Below the pieces are notes generated by a model. That model had not been told where the DNA came from and did not search any database. It saw only the letters and a program-made list of their open reading frames with translations. This document shows positions 20,774-31,652 of a DNA stretch of 64,000 bases, piece after piece. The DNA is from Piezodorus guildinii (taxonomy: Eukaryota > Arthropoda > Insecta > Hemiptera > Pentatomidae). Made by a program: the position numbers and the translations under genes. Each line of letters starts with the position of its first letter. Position 1 is the stretch's first letter. Where the stretch lies: the NCBI GenBank assembly GCA_023052935.1, contig CM041293.1:172413600-172477599 (forward strand), read 5' to 3'.

Positions 20774-21055
20774 TTGTTTGTTTATCTATTTAACGTCACT
20801 TTATGCTACTATGGCTAATCGGACGATAATACAGTAGGAGTCCTAAATTTTGCCTATCCAGGTTTTATTAGGATAGGGATCTTTAACGAGTACCTGACAT
20901 TGCACAGGTTCGGGACCACCTTTTAACGTCCCCTCCGAAGGACGGCTAAGGATTTTTTACTCCCATTATTAAATCCTAGGACCACCTGCGGGTTTGAACC
21001 CGTGACCTTTAGCATGGGAGGCTGTTACGCAAGCCACCCAGCTACCGGTGATCCC
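20774..21055 (-). mobile_element. SINE-1, near full length with 13-bp target duplication
   Basis: Perfect direct repeats AATTAAAATAAGT lie at 20761-20773 and 21056-21068. On the minus strand the element begins GGGATCACCGGTAGCTGGGT (tRNA-like head, with B box GGGTTCAAACCCG). It runs through TTTAATAATGGGAGTAAAAA, GTCCTTCGGAGGGGACGTTA and CCTGGATAGGCAAAATTTAG, and ends in a short TAAATAGATAAACAAAC tail. The good duplication shows a comparatively recent insertion by LINE machinery. Confidence 0.9.
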
Positions 21056-21068
21056 AATTAAAATAAGT

Positions 21069-21383
21069 CAACTGTATGTTTACTGGTGAGTGCAATAAAA
21101 ATTTCAGATTCTTGTAAATATTTTTAATTCATTATATACGACCCATTTTAATCTATAACATGGGCGATCGTTTGGAAATACGTTCATAGATTTTTGCATT
21201 GCTCATCGTCAACGACGAAGCGCGTATCCACATTTTATTTTATTATTTTATTACTTAAAAAATTAGAATGAGTAGCAGTAGTTTTGGGGAAACTTTTGTC
21301 ACAAAGCTCCTTATATTTTTCAAACTGATGAAATAATTTTTTCTTGCATCTCATGACAGGTTAAAAAACGTAAGAATGGTATT
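21069..21383. other. AT-rich stretch without gene
   Basis: No supported feature between the SINE and the foldback sequence. Confidence 0.45.
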
Positions 21384-21623
21384 ATGGAAACAATTAGTAG
21401 AATTACCGAAACTGCACCAGTAAGAACGACGACTACCGAACAACATCGGAGTCGACATTACCATCCGTCTGCCCGGCCACACTCTGCGCAGTCTACCAAC
21501 GAGGAAAGGCAAATCGTCAATCGAATTCTCTCTTCTACAATGGTCATTGGAGTCGACCGGCAATTGCCTTTCCGCTCCGCTGAGTGTGGCCACCCTTCGG
21601 CAATTCTAATGGAATTTCTATGT
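21384..21623. repeat. Imperfect 240-bp foldback (palindromic) sequence
   Basis: Outer arms ATTAGTAGAATTACCGAA and TTCGGCAATTCTAAT, and inner arms GGCCACACTC...GGAAAGGCAA and TTGCCTTTCCG...GAGTGTGGCC, pair across a loop near 21515-21550. It is richer in GC than its surroundings and shows no transposase. The two opposite 80-codon frames here are by-products of the symmetry. Could be a foldback MITE or a hairpin RNA precursor. Confidence 0.7.
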
Positions 21624-21734
21624 AAATGACTTTATTTGGATTTATCGAAAAATTCGTCTTCCGGGAAACTCCGCTGTGTGCCGGGTCTTTACTGACGTTG
21701 GTTTCTCCTAAGGTATCATCGCTATAAACACTAC

Positions 21735-21995
21735 GAATTTAGTTAACAGTCTTTGCAGCGGATTTTTCTTTTCGGAAATAAAAAATCATTGGTGAAAATG
21801 AACTTTGTTCTCTTTCATTTTGAGCGAGCAAAATACCACTTAAAGATAAGTAATTTCGGTTGAAACAGATGCACAAAACCACTATAACTAATCACCTAAA
21901 CATTATTGACCGAGTAAACTTGATTTTATAAGCACAGAAAAGAAAAAAATTGAATTATAGAAAAACGCTACGAGCTTATTTGACAACACAATATA
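21735..21995 (+). repeat. MITE-U-related repeat fragment
   Basis: Shares with 28760-28990 the order GCGGATTTTTCTTT, AAAAAATCATT, CATTTTGAGC, AAATACCACTT, AAGATAAG, AACATTATTGACC and GATTTTATAA. No coding sequence. Confidence 0.6.
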
Positions 21996-22008
21996 TCTCT
22001 TAAAAATA

Positions 22009-22806
22009 TATTGTGGGCAACACACGACTTACACTTACCTCCGTTTTAAAAATCGATTAAAGAATTTTCAAATACAGTTAGAGATAAAATTAGTGAAACC
22101 TTTAAAGGACTAATTAAATTAGCATTCTATAGAAACATATGTTTTATTGAAAAAACTATTATATTATTATCTAAAATTATCAGATAGTTTTATCGGATTT
22201 TCATCACTATTTACTAACTTTCATAAGATTTTGTATAACATAATATTTTTTTTTAATCTTTAGCTTTGCAACGGTATATTATACATGTATATTACTGTTA
22301 AAAAATAAAAACAATTTTTAGTTTTCTCCTTTTGTTAGATATCGAATCAGTTCAACGTATTTACCTGTTTTTCATCAGTGGTAACAAGATAATATGGTTA
22401 TTTTTATAAAATCTACAAAATTAAAGGTACTTTAGAGGAAGAAAATTAAAAATATCGGTATTTAAGCCCCGTCAGACTATTTTAATCAGAATGAAACCTA
22501 CATGATATTAATGCCCGGTCCAATTTTACATTGATATAGCGAGTTTAATTAAAATCGTTAGAGCCGTTTTTGAGAAAATCGTAAAAAGGTGGGAAATGAA
22601 TGGTTGTAATAAAGTGGCTCTTCTGTTAAGCTGATTTTGATGAAAAAGGTTTTGTATAGTCTCGGACTCTCTTGTTTGTTTCTCTTGTTAGTTGTCTTAA
22701 AATGAAATTTCAGTTTCACAGGACTTTTCGTTTCCGCCAGGGAGTTACCACACACGGACACAGAGACCTTTTTGCAGGACTTAGTTATTTTGACTCATGG
22801 GACCAT
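22009..22806 (-). mobile_element. Family R copy C, with its hairpin end replaced by a SINE-1 fragment
   Basis: The left end GGGCAACACACGACTTACAC and the body match other minus-strand copies down to GGGACCATATAAC near 22806. The last 85 bp or so, including the terminal palindrome, are missing and SINE-1 sequence follows. The junction is the same as in copy F (33380-34152). Confidence 0.85.
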
Positions 22807-22814
22807 ATAACAAA

Positions 22815-22905
22815 CAAAAACTAGCATAACAGCCTTCTATACCCAAAGTCGCAAGTTCAAACCCGGCCAACGCCCCAGAATTTTTTAAAGGGAGTAAAAG
22901 TCAAT
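22815..22905 (+). mobile_element. SINE-1 head fragment fused to family R copy C
   Basis: CTAGCATAACAGCCTTCTAT then GTCGCAAGTTCAAACCCGGC (B box) and TTTTTTAAAGGGAGTAAAAG is SINE-1 without its first 20 or so bases. It has no 3' half here. Confidence 0.8.
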
Positions 22906-22919
22906 TTTATATCCTATAT

Positions 22920-23262
22920 TATTATTTTAGTTTTTTCCATTAGTTGGGTATAGAATCCAATTTATATATTTACCTGTATATTATAGTTGGGTATAGAATT
23001 CAATTTATATATTTACCTGTTTTTCATCAGTGCTAACAAGATAATATTGTTATTTTTATAAAATCAACAAAATTAAAGGTACCTTAGAAGAAGAATATTT
23101 AAAATATCGGCATTTAAGCCATGTCAGACTATTTTAATTAGAATAAAACCTACATGATATTAAAGCCCATTAAATTTTACTTAATGGTAAAAAGGTGCTA
23201 AATGCTTTGTATAAAGTGGCTCTTCTGGGTTAGCTGATTTTAATGAAAAAGTTGCTGTGTAA
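22920..23262 (-). mobile_element. Family R copy D, partial, with a short tandem duplication
   Basis: TTAGTTGGGTATAGAATCCA and TTTATATATTTACCTGTAT occur twice in tandem (22937-22975, 22984-23022). The sequence then follows family R through GAATAAAACCTACATGATAT to TGGCTCTTCTGG, and is truncated near 23262. Confidence 0.7.
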
Positions 23263-23944
23263 ATAAATATGAAATTAATTGAAAACAATAGACTATTTTG
23301 TCAATTTCAAGACCTCTAGAACACAATATGGACTTTACCTAATCTATATGATAATTGTCCTTCAAAATACGAATTACCAGGATTCTACTCAGTATTAACC
23401 ATACCACTGCTAGATACTATATTTTCATTTAACTATAGGCAGCTGATGCATGACGACCGCAATCGCCATTATTACCCTTAAATGGTTCTATTCAATTTCC
23501 GAAAATTCCCCTCCTCATTTTGTCTATTGCGGAAGATAGGAGAGCTCAGGGACGAATGCAAATGTTGGACGACCGTTTCGAGAAAATTTATTTTAATTCA
23601 TTCATCAATGCCCACATTATTACGGCCGCTCTTATTCAAACACTGCCTCCTCAATATAAATATATATAGAGAAGGCTCACGTCACCAATGCCATATAGAT
23701 AATATATTTGATCGTGTCGCTACGGTGGCTCCCATCGAGGCACTTCCTCCTGCAACGCCTCCTATTGTCGTACTAACAATGGCCTCAGTAGCGTAGGAGT
23801 TCTCAGGTAATGTAGCGACAGTCGCTATTTCATCACTTCTCAATAAATTGTTTATCATAATAATAATAATAACAGGCTTAGCCGCAAAGACAGAGGACTT
23901 GCAAATAACAAAGAGCACACGACTAAGTTCCTCGGGCCCTTAAT
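23263..23944. other. Unassigned stretch ending in an (AAT)n junction motif
   Basis: A 104-codon frame (23482-23796) has no recognisable domain or family. ATAATAATAATAACAGGCTT at 23862 is another copy of the (AAT)n-GGCTTAGC word. I do not call a gene. Confidence 0.4.
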
Positions 23945-24055
23945 AATAGGGTTTAAATGAAAATGAAAACAAAAATTCTTTATTCTAAGACCAAGTCTAC
24001 TGAGAAAAAAACATTGAAAAACAAAAAATTGCTTATGGTCTGGTTACTTAAAAAA

Positions 24056-25078
24056 AAAAATCTGGTGCGGGAAACACACGACTTTCACTTACCTCTATCT
24101 TTAAAATCAATGAAAGAATTTTCAAATACAGTTAAGAGATAAAAATACGTGAAACTATTAAAGAATTAATTAAATCGAATTTACATGTAAACATGCGTTT
24201 TTAAAAAAAATTATTATATTATTATCTAAAATAATCAGTTAGTTTTATCTTCTTTTCATCATTCCCTATTAACTTTTAAAAGCTTGAGTACAAGATAATA
24301 TTTATTCTAAAATATTTAGTTTCATTAAAAAATCTATTATATTATTATCCAAAAATGATCAGTTAGTTTTATGTTCATTTCATCACTCTCTATTAACTTT
24401 TAAAAGCTTGTGTATGAGATAATATTTTTTCTAAAATCTTTAGCTTTCCAACGGTATATCATACATGTATATTACTGCTCTTATGTTCAAAACATTTAAA
24501 AAATATTTTTTCTGCTTTCTTCTTTAGTTGGGTATCGAATTCATTCAATTTATATATTTACATCTTTTTCATCGGTGGTAACAAGATAATATAGTTATTT
24601 TTATAGAATCAACAAAATTAAAGGTACTTTAGAGAAAGAAAATTTAAAATATCGGCATTTAAGCCCTGTCAGATCATATTAATCCGAATGAAACATACAT
24701 GATATTAAAGCCTATTAAATTTTACATCGATATAGCGAGTTTAATCAAAATCGTCGGAAAAGTTTTCGAGAAAATCGAAAAAAGGTGCAAAATGCATGGT
24801 ATGAAGTGGCTCTTCTGGTAAGCTCATTTTGATGAAAAAGGTTTTGTAACGTCTCGGGCGTATAGTTGTCATAAATATGACAACTATATTTCAGTTTTAT
24901 AGGACTCACCGTTTCCGGCCGGGAGTTACCACACACTTACACAAACCTTTTTGCGGGACCTGGTTATTTGGACTCAGGGGACCCTAAAACGTGTATTTCC
25001 GTTGAAAACTAGAATTCGAAAATTTTCACGATCGCAATATTTCCCCTTACTATACATAGTAAGTGAAAGTAAAAATGC
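24056..25078 (-). mobile_element. Family R copy E, complete, with internal duplication
   Basis: Left end ATCTGGTGCGGGAAACACAC, right end CTTACTATACATAGTAAG then TGAAAGTAAAAA. A block of about 120 bp is repeated in tandem: TTATATTATTATCTAAAATA with AACTTTTAAAAGCTTG at 24210-24295 and again at 24335-24415. Flanks are A-runs. The copy sits within a CR1-like LINE. Confidence 0.85.
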
Positions 25079-25625
25079 ATCAACAATTAAATACATCTAT
25101 CATTATATTATACACACCAGGATCACGCACTTATATATACACATATGTTTACCATAAATTTAAAATGGAACGTAAGATTGAGATTCGAGTAAGTAATGGA
25201 ACAGTGGATGTTTGAAAGAAGAGACAGGCGCTTTTAAGGATAGTGATAGTTAGGAAATTCCAAAACAATGATAAGTGAACGAGAAAGGATTTGTGTAAGG
25301 TGTATGACTGGGCACTAGTGCTCAACATGGATGTCGGAGGGTGAGGAATTCAGTTATAAAGGAAAGTTTTCTATTTTTTTACTGTTTGGAACCTATTCCA
25401 CCTATAAGAACCATCTTACCTACAAGAACCATGAAAATATTGCCGTCGAACAGAAGAACTAAGCCACTTTAACTCAGTATAATAGCCGAAGATATGGTCA
25501 TGTCTACAGACGTGCCAGAACTCCATCCATCGGCGGATTGTCAGAGGTACCAACCTACATAGGGCCAAAAACCATACTATTTTTTGATGGGCTGAAAGCC
25601 TGTGCTAACCCATTGTTTGTTGATA

Positions 25626-25943
25626 TCACCCCACCACCCACCCAAAAGGCATAAAAGCTCTTGAAATGTTAAAAGTGCATGCAGGGCACCTAGAAATATT
25701 CCTTAGAATACCTTCGGGTAATAGAAGGTCAAATATCCTGTGATATATGTATATATTGTATATTGAGTAAAATAATAAAACCAGAAGGTATGGAAAAAGA
25801 ACATGTCTACGAGCTCCAAAAATAAATCTTATAAAGCAACTCATTAGACGTTTTAATTTTAGTCCTCTATACACCAAGCAACCGTAGTCAAGGTTGGGGA
25901 AGATATGAGAGGGAACAAGTAGCTGACGCGTTTTTAATGGCAA
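25626..25943 (-). pseudogene. CR1-like LINE ORF2 carboxy region
   Basis: The frame PLKTRQLLVPSHIFPNLDYG, CLVYRGLKLKRLMSCFIRFI and FGARRHVLFPYLLVLL matches the region after the RT thumb of CR1/L2-type LINEs ('P.LDY...V.......LKLQRL.N.CIRFIF..RR'). It is followed by decayed sequence to 25170. A truncated and mutated fragment inside the LINE at 23945-26330. Confidence 0.7.
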
Positions 25944-26364
25944 GGTTCACGGAATCTATTTGAGTATGGAAATGGATTTTCGGGATATTTCAGAAAAATG
26001 GTTGTTTCAGGACAAGTTTTGGTTAATGATGACTCCGAGATTTTTAACAGTTTTTAGGAATGGGTAGGAACCTTATTGAGAAAGAGCAACGGGTAGTATG
26101 GAAGGGAATTCGAGATTGGTTTGGAACCAATGAGGATTTCAGTTGGTAAGGATTAATCCCGAAAGGATACCCAGGGAATATACGATAAGATATGCTAAGT
26201 TGAAAAGTCTAATGTGGTTATACAGGTTAAGGAACAGGCTAGGAAACATCGAGTGGGGTAATAGCGGATGAGAGGGCATGACATGGGAATGGAAGATTAG
26301 CGGAGGAAAAAACAACAAGAAAAAATAAAATCAAAAGCTTATCAAATACTTTAGATCTTTTCCT

Positions 26365-26485
26365 GAAAGAAAAATTAAAAGGTACTGTAGAGAAACAACT
26401 TTTCAAAATTGTAATCCCTGTCAGACTATTTTAATAAAAATAAAAATGATATACATATAGCTATTTTTATTTTACATCGATGTTG
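26365..26485 (-). mobile_element. Family R internal fragment
   Basis: AAATTAAAAGGTACTGTAGA, CCCTGTCAGACTATTTTAAT and TTTTACATCGATG match the centre of minus-strand R copies. Confidence 0.6.
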
Positions 26486-26730
26486 TAAATATAGGTATGA
26501 TAGTGTGTTAATTTATTTTTTTAACATGTATTTATTTTATTTATATATTTTTTTATTATATACTTTTGTTTATTATTATTATTTTTTAAAATGTAATTTG
26601 ACTTTACTATTGATTATTCTGTAAATATTGAATGAAGGTGATCTTTTGGCACTATTATTATTGTCTAGTTGAGGCAAATTGTAATATATCTGACTAAAAA
26701 GTTTTTACTACAATAAAGAAAAAAGTTTTT
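26475..26730 (+). mobile_element. Jockey-like LINE 3' UTR remnant
   Basis: AAAATGTAATTTGACTTTAC, TATTGATTATTCTGTAAATA, a CACTATTATTATTGTCTA block, CAAATTGTAATATATCT and CAATAAAGAAAAAAG follow the 3' UTR order seen at 31500-31652. Confidence 0.55.
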
Positions 26731-27384
26731 AAAAATACACCAATATGAAGAGTTGAATAAAAATCATGTCATCAGAAAACTCTTTAAAAAAATAAATAAA
26801 ATGAATAAACAAAAAAGCGTCAATCGCTACCATAAAGGTTGTAAAAAAATACCAGGCATGTCCATCTATAATAATAATAATAGAGTTAGCGGGCCCGAAG
26901 AATATATCCTGAATGAAAGTGGAAAAAAAAATGAAAATAATTACAAAAAATGCTATATATAATTAGGAATACCAATATGTTTTTTGGTTTAGTATCTTGG
27001 AAGTTTATAGATTTCCTCATAACACAATTTAATGAGTAGGTAAATAGTTTAAATAAAAATCCTCAAACAGAATTTAGTCTGAAAATCAGGATACATAAAA
27101 ATAAGTTCTACTTAATACCATGTATTTGCACCTTTTTTTTTCCTTACGAAACACCAATAACAATTTTGATTAAACTCGCTAACACGGTGAAATATTATAA
27201 TCGAAATAAATATGCATGATAGGTCTTCTTTGAAAAAAATATGTCTTCTTAAAAAAATATGTCGAAAAAAATATGTATGAAATACTTATGTCTTCTTTAA
27301 AAAAAAACACAAATAAAATAAAATATGTGAATGTTAAGAAAATTGTTAAATGTATATTAATATCATAAAAAAATTCACGAACAC
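26731..27384. other. AT-rich stretch with small repeat fragments
   Basis: Contains the (AAT)n-AGAGTTAGCGGGCCCGAAG junction word at about 26868, a family R plus-strand fragment at about 27110-27210 (CATGTATTTGCACCTTTTT, TTTTGATTAAACTCGCTAA), and local AAAAAATATGT duplications near 27230-27300. The 69-codon frame at 26753 is not supported as a gene. Confidence 0.45.
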
Positions 27385-27425
27385 TTGAGGATGGCCCCAG
27401 AGGCGGAAACGCTACAAATTATTAA
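27385..27425 (+). repeat. Weak Penelope/hammerhead-like word
   Basis: CTTGAGGATGGCCCCAGAGG then CGGAAACGCTAC has a TGAGGA box and a GGAAAC box around GGCC...GGC, but the stem is poor. The order recalls the motif at 31768. Confidence 0.3.
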
Positions 27426-28440
27426 ATAAAATTAATGTCTTTAGCCTAGATTAGCCTAAAAATATATCTTAAATTTATAACATATATATTGAAGAATATT
27501 TGAATTCGTATCCAGCTACGTGTCTAGGTCCCCACGAAAACATGTTTAGTTGTAATTGGATTTTTAAAATTTTTATAACACTTCGCTGTTAGAAAATCAC
27601 AGTTAGGCGAAAAGCTTTACTTAGGAATGGGATTAATACATATTTACGTAACAAAGGAGTAGTGACGATTATGTTTAACATCTAAAAGTTATGGAGTAAT
27701 TATGTATATGTATAAATATGTATATCTCTATGGTATGCCACTGCAAATTTGACAGAATAAAATTATAATCTGACCCTAAACTTTATTCGTTGTACATAAA
27801 AATAGTTAAAATATTAACTGATTGAACGATAGCGAAGTTATACTGATTATATGTACATTACTATAAACGCATATATAATAAAAACTTAAACCAAAACCAA
27901 GTAAAAAATTTGCGAGTAAAGCCGTTGTTTAAAACTTGAATTATTTATAACCTCAGGTAAAGTAGTTTTCGCAGACGCTTTGTTGTTAGTTTTCTGGGTG
28001 TGACTGAAATCCCATTAAAAGTAATAAGCATGACGGAAAAGGGATACTTCGGAAAAGACTTGTAAGCAAGAGATGGCGCCATTGTCAGGAATCGGGCGCC
28101 TATACCTTCCGGCGCCTGAGTATCTCAGCAACACTTTTCTGGTCCTCGGTTGATGGATAAGGTGACAGGGGGATGCCGGCTTCTGGGTAAGGCACAGGAA
28201 GTGGAAGAGGGAGGATATCCAGGTAGATAAAACAATGTGAGTATTAAAAAAAGTAAAAGGCGAAAACATTTTAAAAAATGGCGCCACCGTAACTTAGACA
28301 AATTTGACATATTTTATAAATTCAAACGAATTTTCAATTCTATTATAAAATAAATAGTAATAAGTCCAACTGGAAATACGTGGATACATCTGTTTTCATG
28401 AATTATCTGAAAAAAACGTAAGTAAATGGATTTGTTACTA
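27426..28440. other. Unassigned intergenic stretch
   Basis: AT-rich to 28010. 28020-28300 is less AT-rich (GGCGCC words at 28074, 28109 and 28281) with opposite overlapping frames lacking known domains. No gene or named repeat. Confidence 0.4.
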
Positions 28441-28444
28441 TCTA

Positions 28445-28990
28445 TTACCTTCCACAATTGTGAGGTTATTTTCAAAAGGTCCTACATCCATTCTAGAAAA
28501 TTTTACAGAAAGCGCCAGAATCTTTCATTAATATGTAACTAAACTAGCTAATTAGATTGTTTTCACATTAAAATTAGGTTTTTTTTTTAAGTTGAAATGT
28601 TTAATTATGATTTAAACGAAACTAAATGTGTAATTATTATCATTGGAAATTAATTGCATTTCTAAATCGCCTTTTTAAAAGACTTTAGTGTTCGTTAGAT
28701 AAAATTGAATAGAAGATATAGGTGAAACTAAATGATGATGAAAATACAAATATAATTTTGATCATCGTCTGTGCTGCGGATTTTTTTCTTTCAGACATAA
28801 AAAATCATTTAATGACGAAAATGATTTTTTTCTTCCATTTTGAGCAACCGAAATACCACTTTAAGATAAGGAATCCATTTATTTTTTTTAAATGTAAACA
28901 TTATTGACCCTAGTAAACATGATTTTATAAACAAGGAGAGGATTGAATTGAAATATTGAAAACCGCTGTGAACATATTTTGTAGTCCAAT
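28445..28990 (+). repeat. MITE-U-related repeat, longer copy lacking the right inverted repeat
   Basis: It begins TTCCACAATTGTGAGGTTAT then TTTCAAAAGGTCCTA, equivalent to the left inverted repeat of MITE-U at 35938. It shares the body (AAACTAAATGTGTAATTATT, GCATTTCTAAATCGC, GTTCGTTAGATA) and then continues into the block shared with 21735-21995. No coding sequence. Confidence 0.65.
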
Positions 28991-29411
28991 GGATTATAAT
29001 TTCCATTGTTTTATTATTTGATCTGAAACGTTTTCTTTTGAATTTTTTTTTTCAACATGAAATCTTTGGTTACAAGGGATTATAAACTGATTTTAACAAG
29101 CGTGGTAAGTCAAAGTCTACTTCTTACATGATGAGTCAGAAATATTGAATCAATGAACCTTTATTTGCTTTCGGGGTAATCCCCATACAAATGGAGCCCA
29201 TACATAACAAACGTAAGATAAAAGTGTTTACAAGACACTAATTCACTACGTTATCAGCTCTAGGCACATTAAACAGTAATAAATTACAATAAAACTAATA
29301 ACAAAATAACGCAAAGACACTATATGAATAATATAACAGTTTCCAATATAACAAATATATAAATATATTATTTTAAATAACACGATAAATAATGCAATAA
29401 AGTTAACAAAT

Positions 29412-29653
29412 CTGTGGCGGTCGTGAAAAACTAGATAACTCGAGTTATATCAAAAATGAGTTAACATCACGTATCGCTCCCTCAGACCTTCTACGTCGTG
29501 TGAAATTGGTTAAAGAAATTTCTTGGTGGAAGAAATTTCAGGTGGAAAGGAAGCTGTAATTAATAACTCTATTTCGGTATTATGCAAAACTTTAAGACGC
29601 TCACCTGTAAAATGAAAGATTTTGACTTAACCACTTATTCACAACCGCCACGG
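29412..29653. mobile_element. MITE-G copy 2, uninterrupted (242 bp)
   Basis: Starts CTGTGGCGGTCGTGAAAAAC and ends TTCACAACCGCCACGG, with AAAT on both sides as candidate duplication (29408-29411, 29654-29657). Second inner inverted motif GAAATTTCTTGGTGGAAGAA (29515) is locally palindromic. Confidence 0.9.
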
Positions 29654-29669
29654 AAATAATTTCAATCAT

Positions 29670-30050
29670 TTATTATAAATGATCTAATTTGTGCAACATT
29701 GCGTAGCATAATAATAAATGCTTTTCAATTCCTCAATATCTTCGTTGGTAAACAGGGCGATAAAATTTGTACTGTTCATATTTAAGGCTCTAGGGATGTA
29801 ATGGGTTTGGAACGGTGCGTATATGGGGTATAGGATGAAAATGTGGAATAAGTCCTCTCTTTCGTTTAGATTACATAGGGTGCAGTTTTCCTTGGGTTTA
29901 AAATGGTAATATATATTGTTAAGTGTTAATTTGATATTGTAGTTTTCGGAATGTCTCAATTGTACAAATATTTTTATGACAGGAAATGGTACATTTAATA
30001 ATAGGTAAGGTTGAGGTTTATGTCTATTGTTATGAATGGACGGATTTAGT
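29670..30050 (-). pseudogene. LINE ORF2 carboxy-terminal fragment with C-C-H-C-like knuckle
   Basis: The minus strand gives NNRHKPQPYLLLNVPFPVIK, then LTLNNIYYHFKPKENCTLCN, LNEREDLFHIFILYPIYAPF and IALFTNEDIEELKSIY. The pattern C..CN..E...H....YP.Y is the degenerate zinc-knuckle end of several LINE proteins, the final Cys being replaced by Tyr. Only the end of the protein remains. Confidence 0.65.
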
Positions 30051-30060
30051 GGGCTGTATT

Positions 30061-30713
30061 TACCGGGGTGATTAACTTTTGTTTATCTATTGTCTCCATA
30101 TTATTTGTATCAGTATCATTGTTTTCTGAAACTGAAAACTGAATCAGAAATATTGAAAACATGTCTGGGAGCACTTTAATATGAAAGTCGGAGCCGACCG
30201 ATAGAATCGCAGCATCAGTTCCTACCCAACCAATAGGATACTGCGGTTGGAAGAGTTGGATGAGACAGACGACCGATGCGGTCTGGACTGAGGACATTGT
30301 ACCCTCCTGCGTCCTTAAATATAATCCTGAGTGTACTAGCTCCGGCCTAGGAAGAGGAGATCCTTTTGTTGAGGCGGGAACACCAATAGGCCCTCCGCTA
30401 ATTAATTAATTGATATTTCTCGGAAGATAGACAATATAGAGGAACGAGGGGACAAAGGCTATAGAAGGCTAGCCTTAGCTAATTAAGACCCCTTCATAAC
30501 GATATAATGAGCGATTGTCTAACCTGCATCGGCCCCGCTCCTCGAGCAGCCAACTCAATGCACCTAGTAACGAGATTATTATTAAATAGATCCTAATCAT
30601 ACCGGTAAAATATAACTCTATGGAAAATTATAGAGCCGGCCAAAAAAAATTTAAAAACACGGTTTTTTACCATTTCTAAAGATATGGCAGGTTTCAATAT
30701 TTTTTGATATACT
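30061..30713. other. Unassigned intergenic stretch
   Basis: Richer in GC at 30150-30380 and 30500-30560 than most of the window. An 83-codon minus frame lacks known motifs. I see no repeat family here. Confidence 0.4.
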
Positions 30714-30926
30714 GGAAGGAATTAGTCCGGGTGGCGGTCATTAAATGAAACAACTGAATAGTTTCAACTATTTTATTGTTTGCCAAGGTTCGACCCCCAT
30801 TGTTGGTCATCATCAGGGCGTGTGGTAGGCGAGTGGAAACTCAGTGGAACCCTTGGCAAACAATAAAATAGTTGAAACTATTCAATTGTTTCATTTAATG
30901 ACCGCCACCCGAACTAATTCCTTCCA
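30714..30926. repeat. Penelope-like terminal palindrome (two head-to-head ends)
   Basis: Arms of about 75 bp, GGAAGGAATTAGTCCGGGTG on the left and CACCCGAACTAATTCCTTCC on the right, match almost perfectly across 30714-30788 and 30850-30926. Between them on the minus strand lies CCTGATGATGACCAACAATG with GGGGTCGAAC, the hammerhead-like core (CGAAC instead of CGAAAC). Inverted terminal repeat partners are known for Penelope-like elements. Confidence 0.75.
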
Positions 30927-31219
30927 GTAATTCTCAACGGTCAACTAATTATATCCACAATTTTTTTATATACTTATAAACCGACACTCTCGAGTCTGCA
31001 GGGTTACCGGAAATCAGGCGAATCGTCTAGGGCATTTCTGCGAGGAGTTCCATCTGCCCCCAAAGGTCTGTGCAAACTCTCTCTTCAGAAACATCCCAAC
31101 AGCACCCAGGCCTGGGAGGTGGCGAACCACTGTCCTCGCCGACGGAAAGGGTCTGCACTCATATTTTGCGAGCCTGGAAGATGATATTTCTTCACCATAA
31201 CACCAGCAATGGACTAGAA

Positions 31220-31652
31220 TATTAGACTTGATGTGGCTATTGCGCCCTACCTCAGCCTCCACTGGCTTATACCAGTGATACGGCTGAGAGAGAGGCGCTG
31301 GGATCTCTTGGATTCGGCTTCTCACCCCAATTGTGGAGGGAGAGGCCCAGTCTGGGGTCCCCTTATCATATTGTATACAGTTAAGTTTGTTTGTATGATG
31401 TTTATTTATTTCCCAACTTTGTATTTATCTCTACTACATATTGTTGTTTTGATTTGTTTGTTGTTTCTATTTTGTTTTATTAATTGTTTTTGTTTTGTAT
31501 ATATATGAATTTATTCATTTCCCATTTTACGTAACTTGACTTTATCATTATTTCTGTATAATTGCATGAATGTGTATCACATCACTATTACTACTGTTCA
31601 TTACGAAACAAATTGTAATTAATCTCAATAAATAATAATAAAAAAAAAAAAA
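31220..31652 (+). mobile_element. Jockey-like LINE 3' UTR with A-tail
   Basis: GATACGGCTGAGAGAGAGGC and GCTGGGATCT parallel the 3' UTR of other Jockey copies (GCGGCTGACTGAGAGGCGCT at 55331). AATAAATAATAATA precedes an A-tail at 31640-31652. No RT sequence remains. The open frame at 31233 is not a gene. Confidence 0.7.

Larger units (their letters stand above)
23945..26330 (-). mobile_element. CR1-like LINE, 3' region, split by family R copy E
   Basis: The 3' UTR part (23945-24055) has TTCTTTATTCTAAGACCAAG and GAAAAACAAAAAATTGCTTA, matched at 53985-54050. After R copy E the LINE resumes at about 25079 and codes on the minus strand up to about 26300. The copy at 53965-54610 lacks the R insertion and shows the two halves contiguous. 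Dead: many stops. Confidence 0.75.
29150..30060 (-). mobile_element. LINE 3' region interrupted by MITE-G
   Basis: The 3' end AACCTTTATTTGCTTTCGGG then GTAATCCCCATACAAATGG resembles 3' UTRs of the other LINEs (TTTATTCTGGGACCATG type). Coding sequence of the same strand resumes at about 29670-30050, on the other side of MITE-G (29412-29653). This makes one LINE split by a MITE the simplest reading. Clade uncertain. Confidence 0.55.

Noticed and set aside
21384..21629. Two opposite 80-codon frames as genes
   Set aside because: They lie on the two strands of an imperfect palindrome and mirror each other; by-product of the symmetry.
23482..23918. Two overlapping 78-104 codon frames
   Set aside because: No domain, no biased codon use, opposite strands overlap; probably chance.
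28020..28310. Coding exon or SINE in the less AT-rich block
   Set aside because: No B box, no terminal tail, no duplication, and frames on both strands without known motifs.
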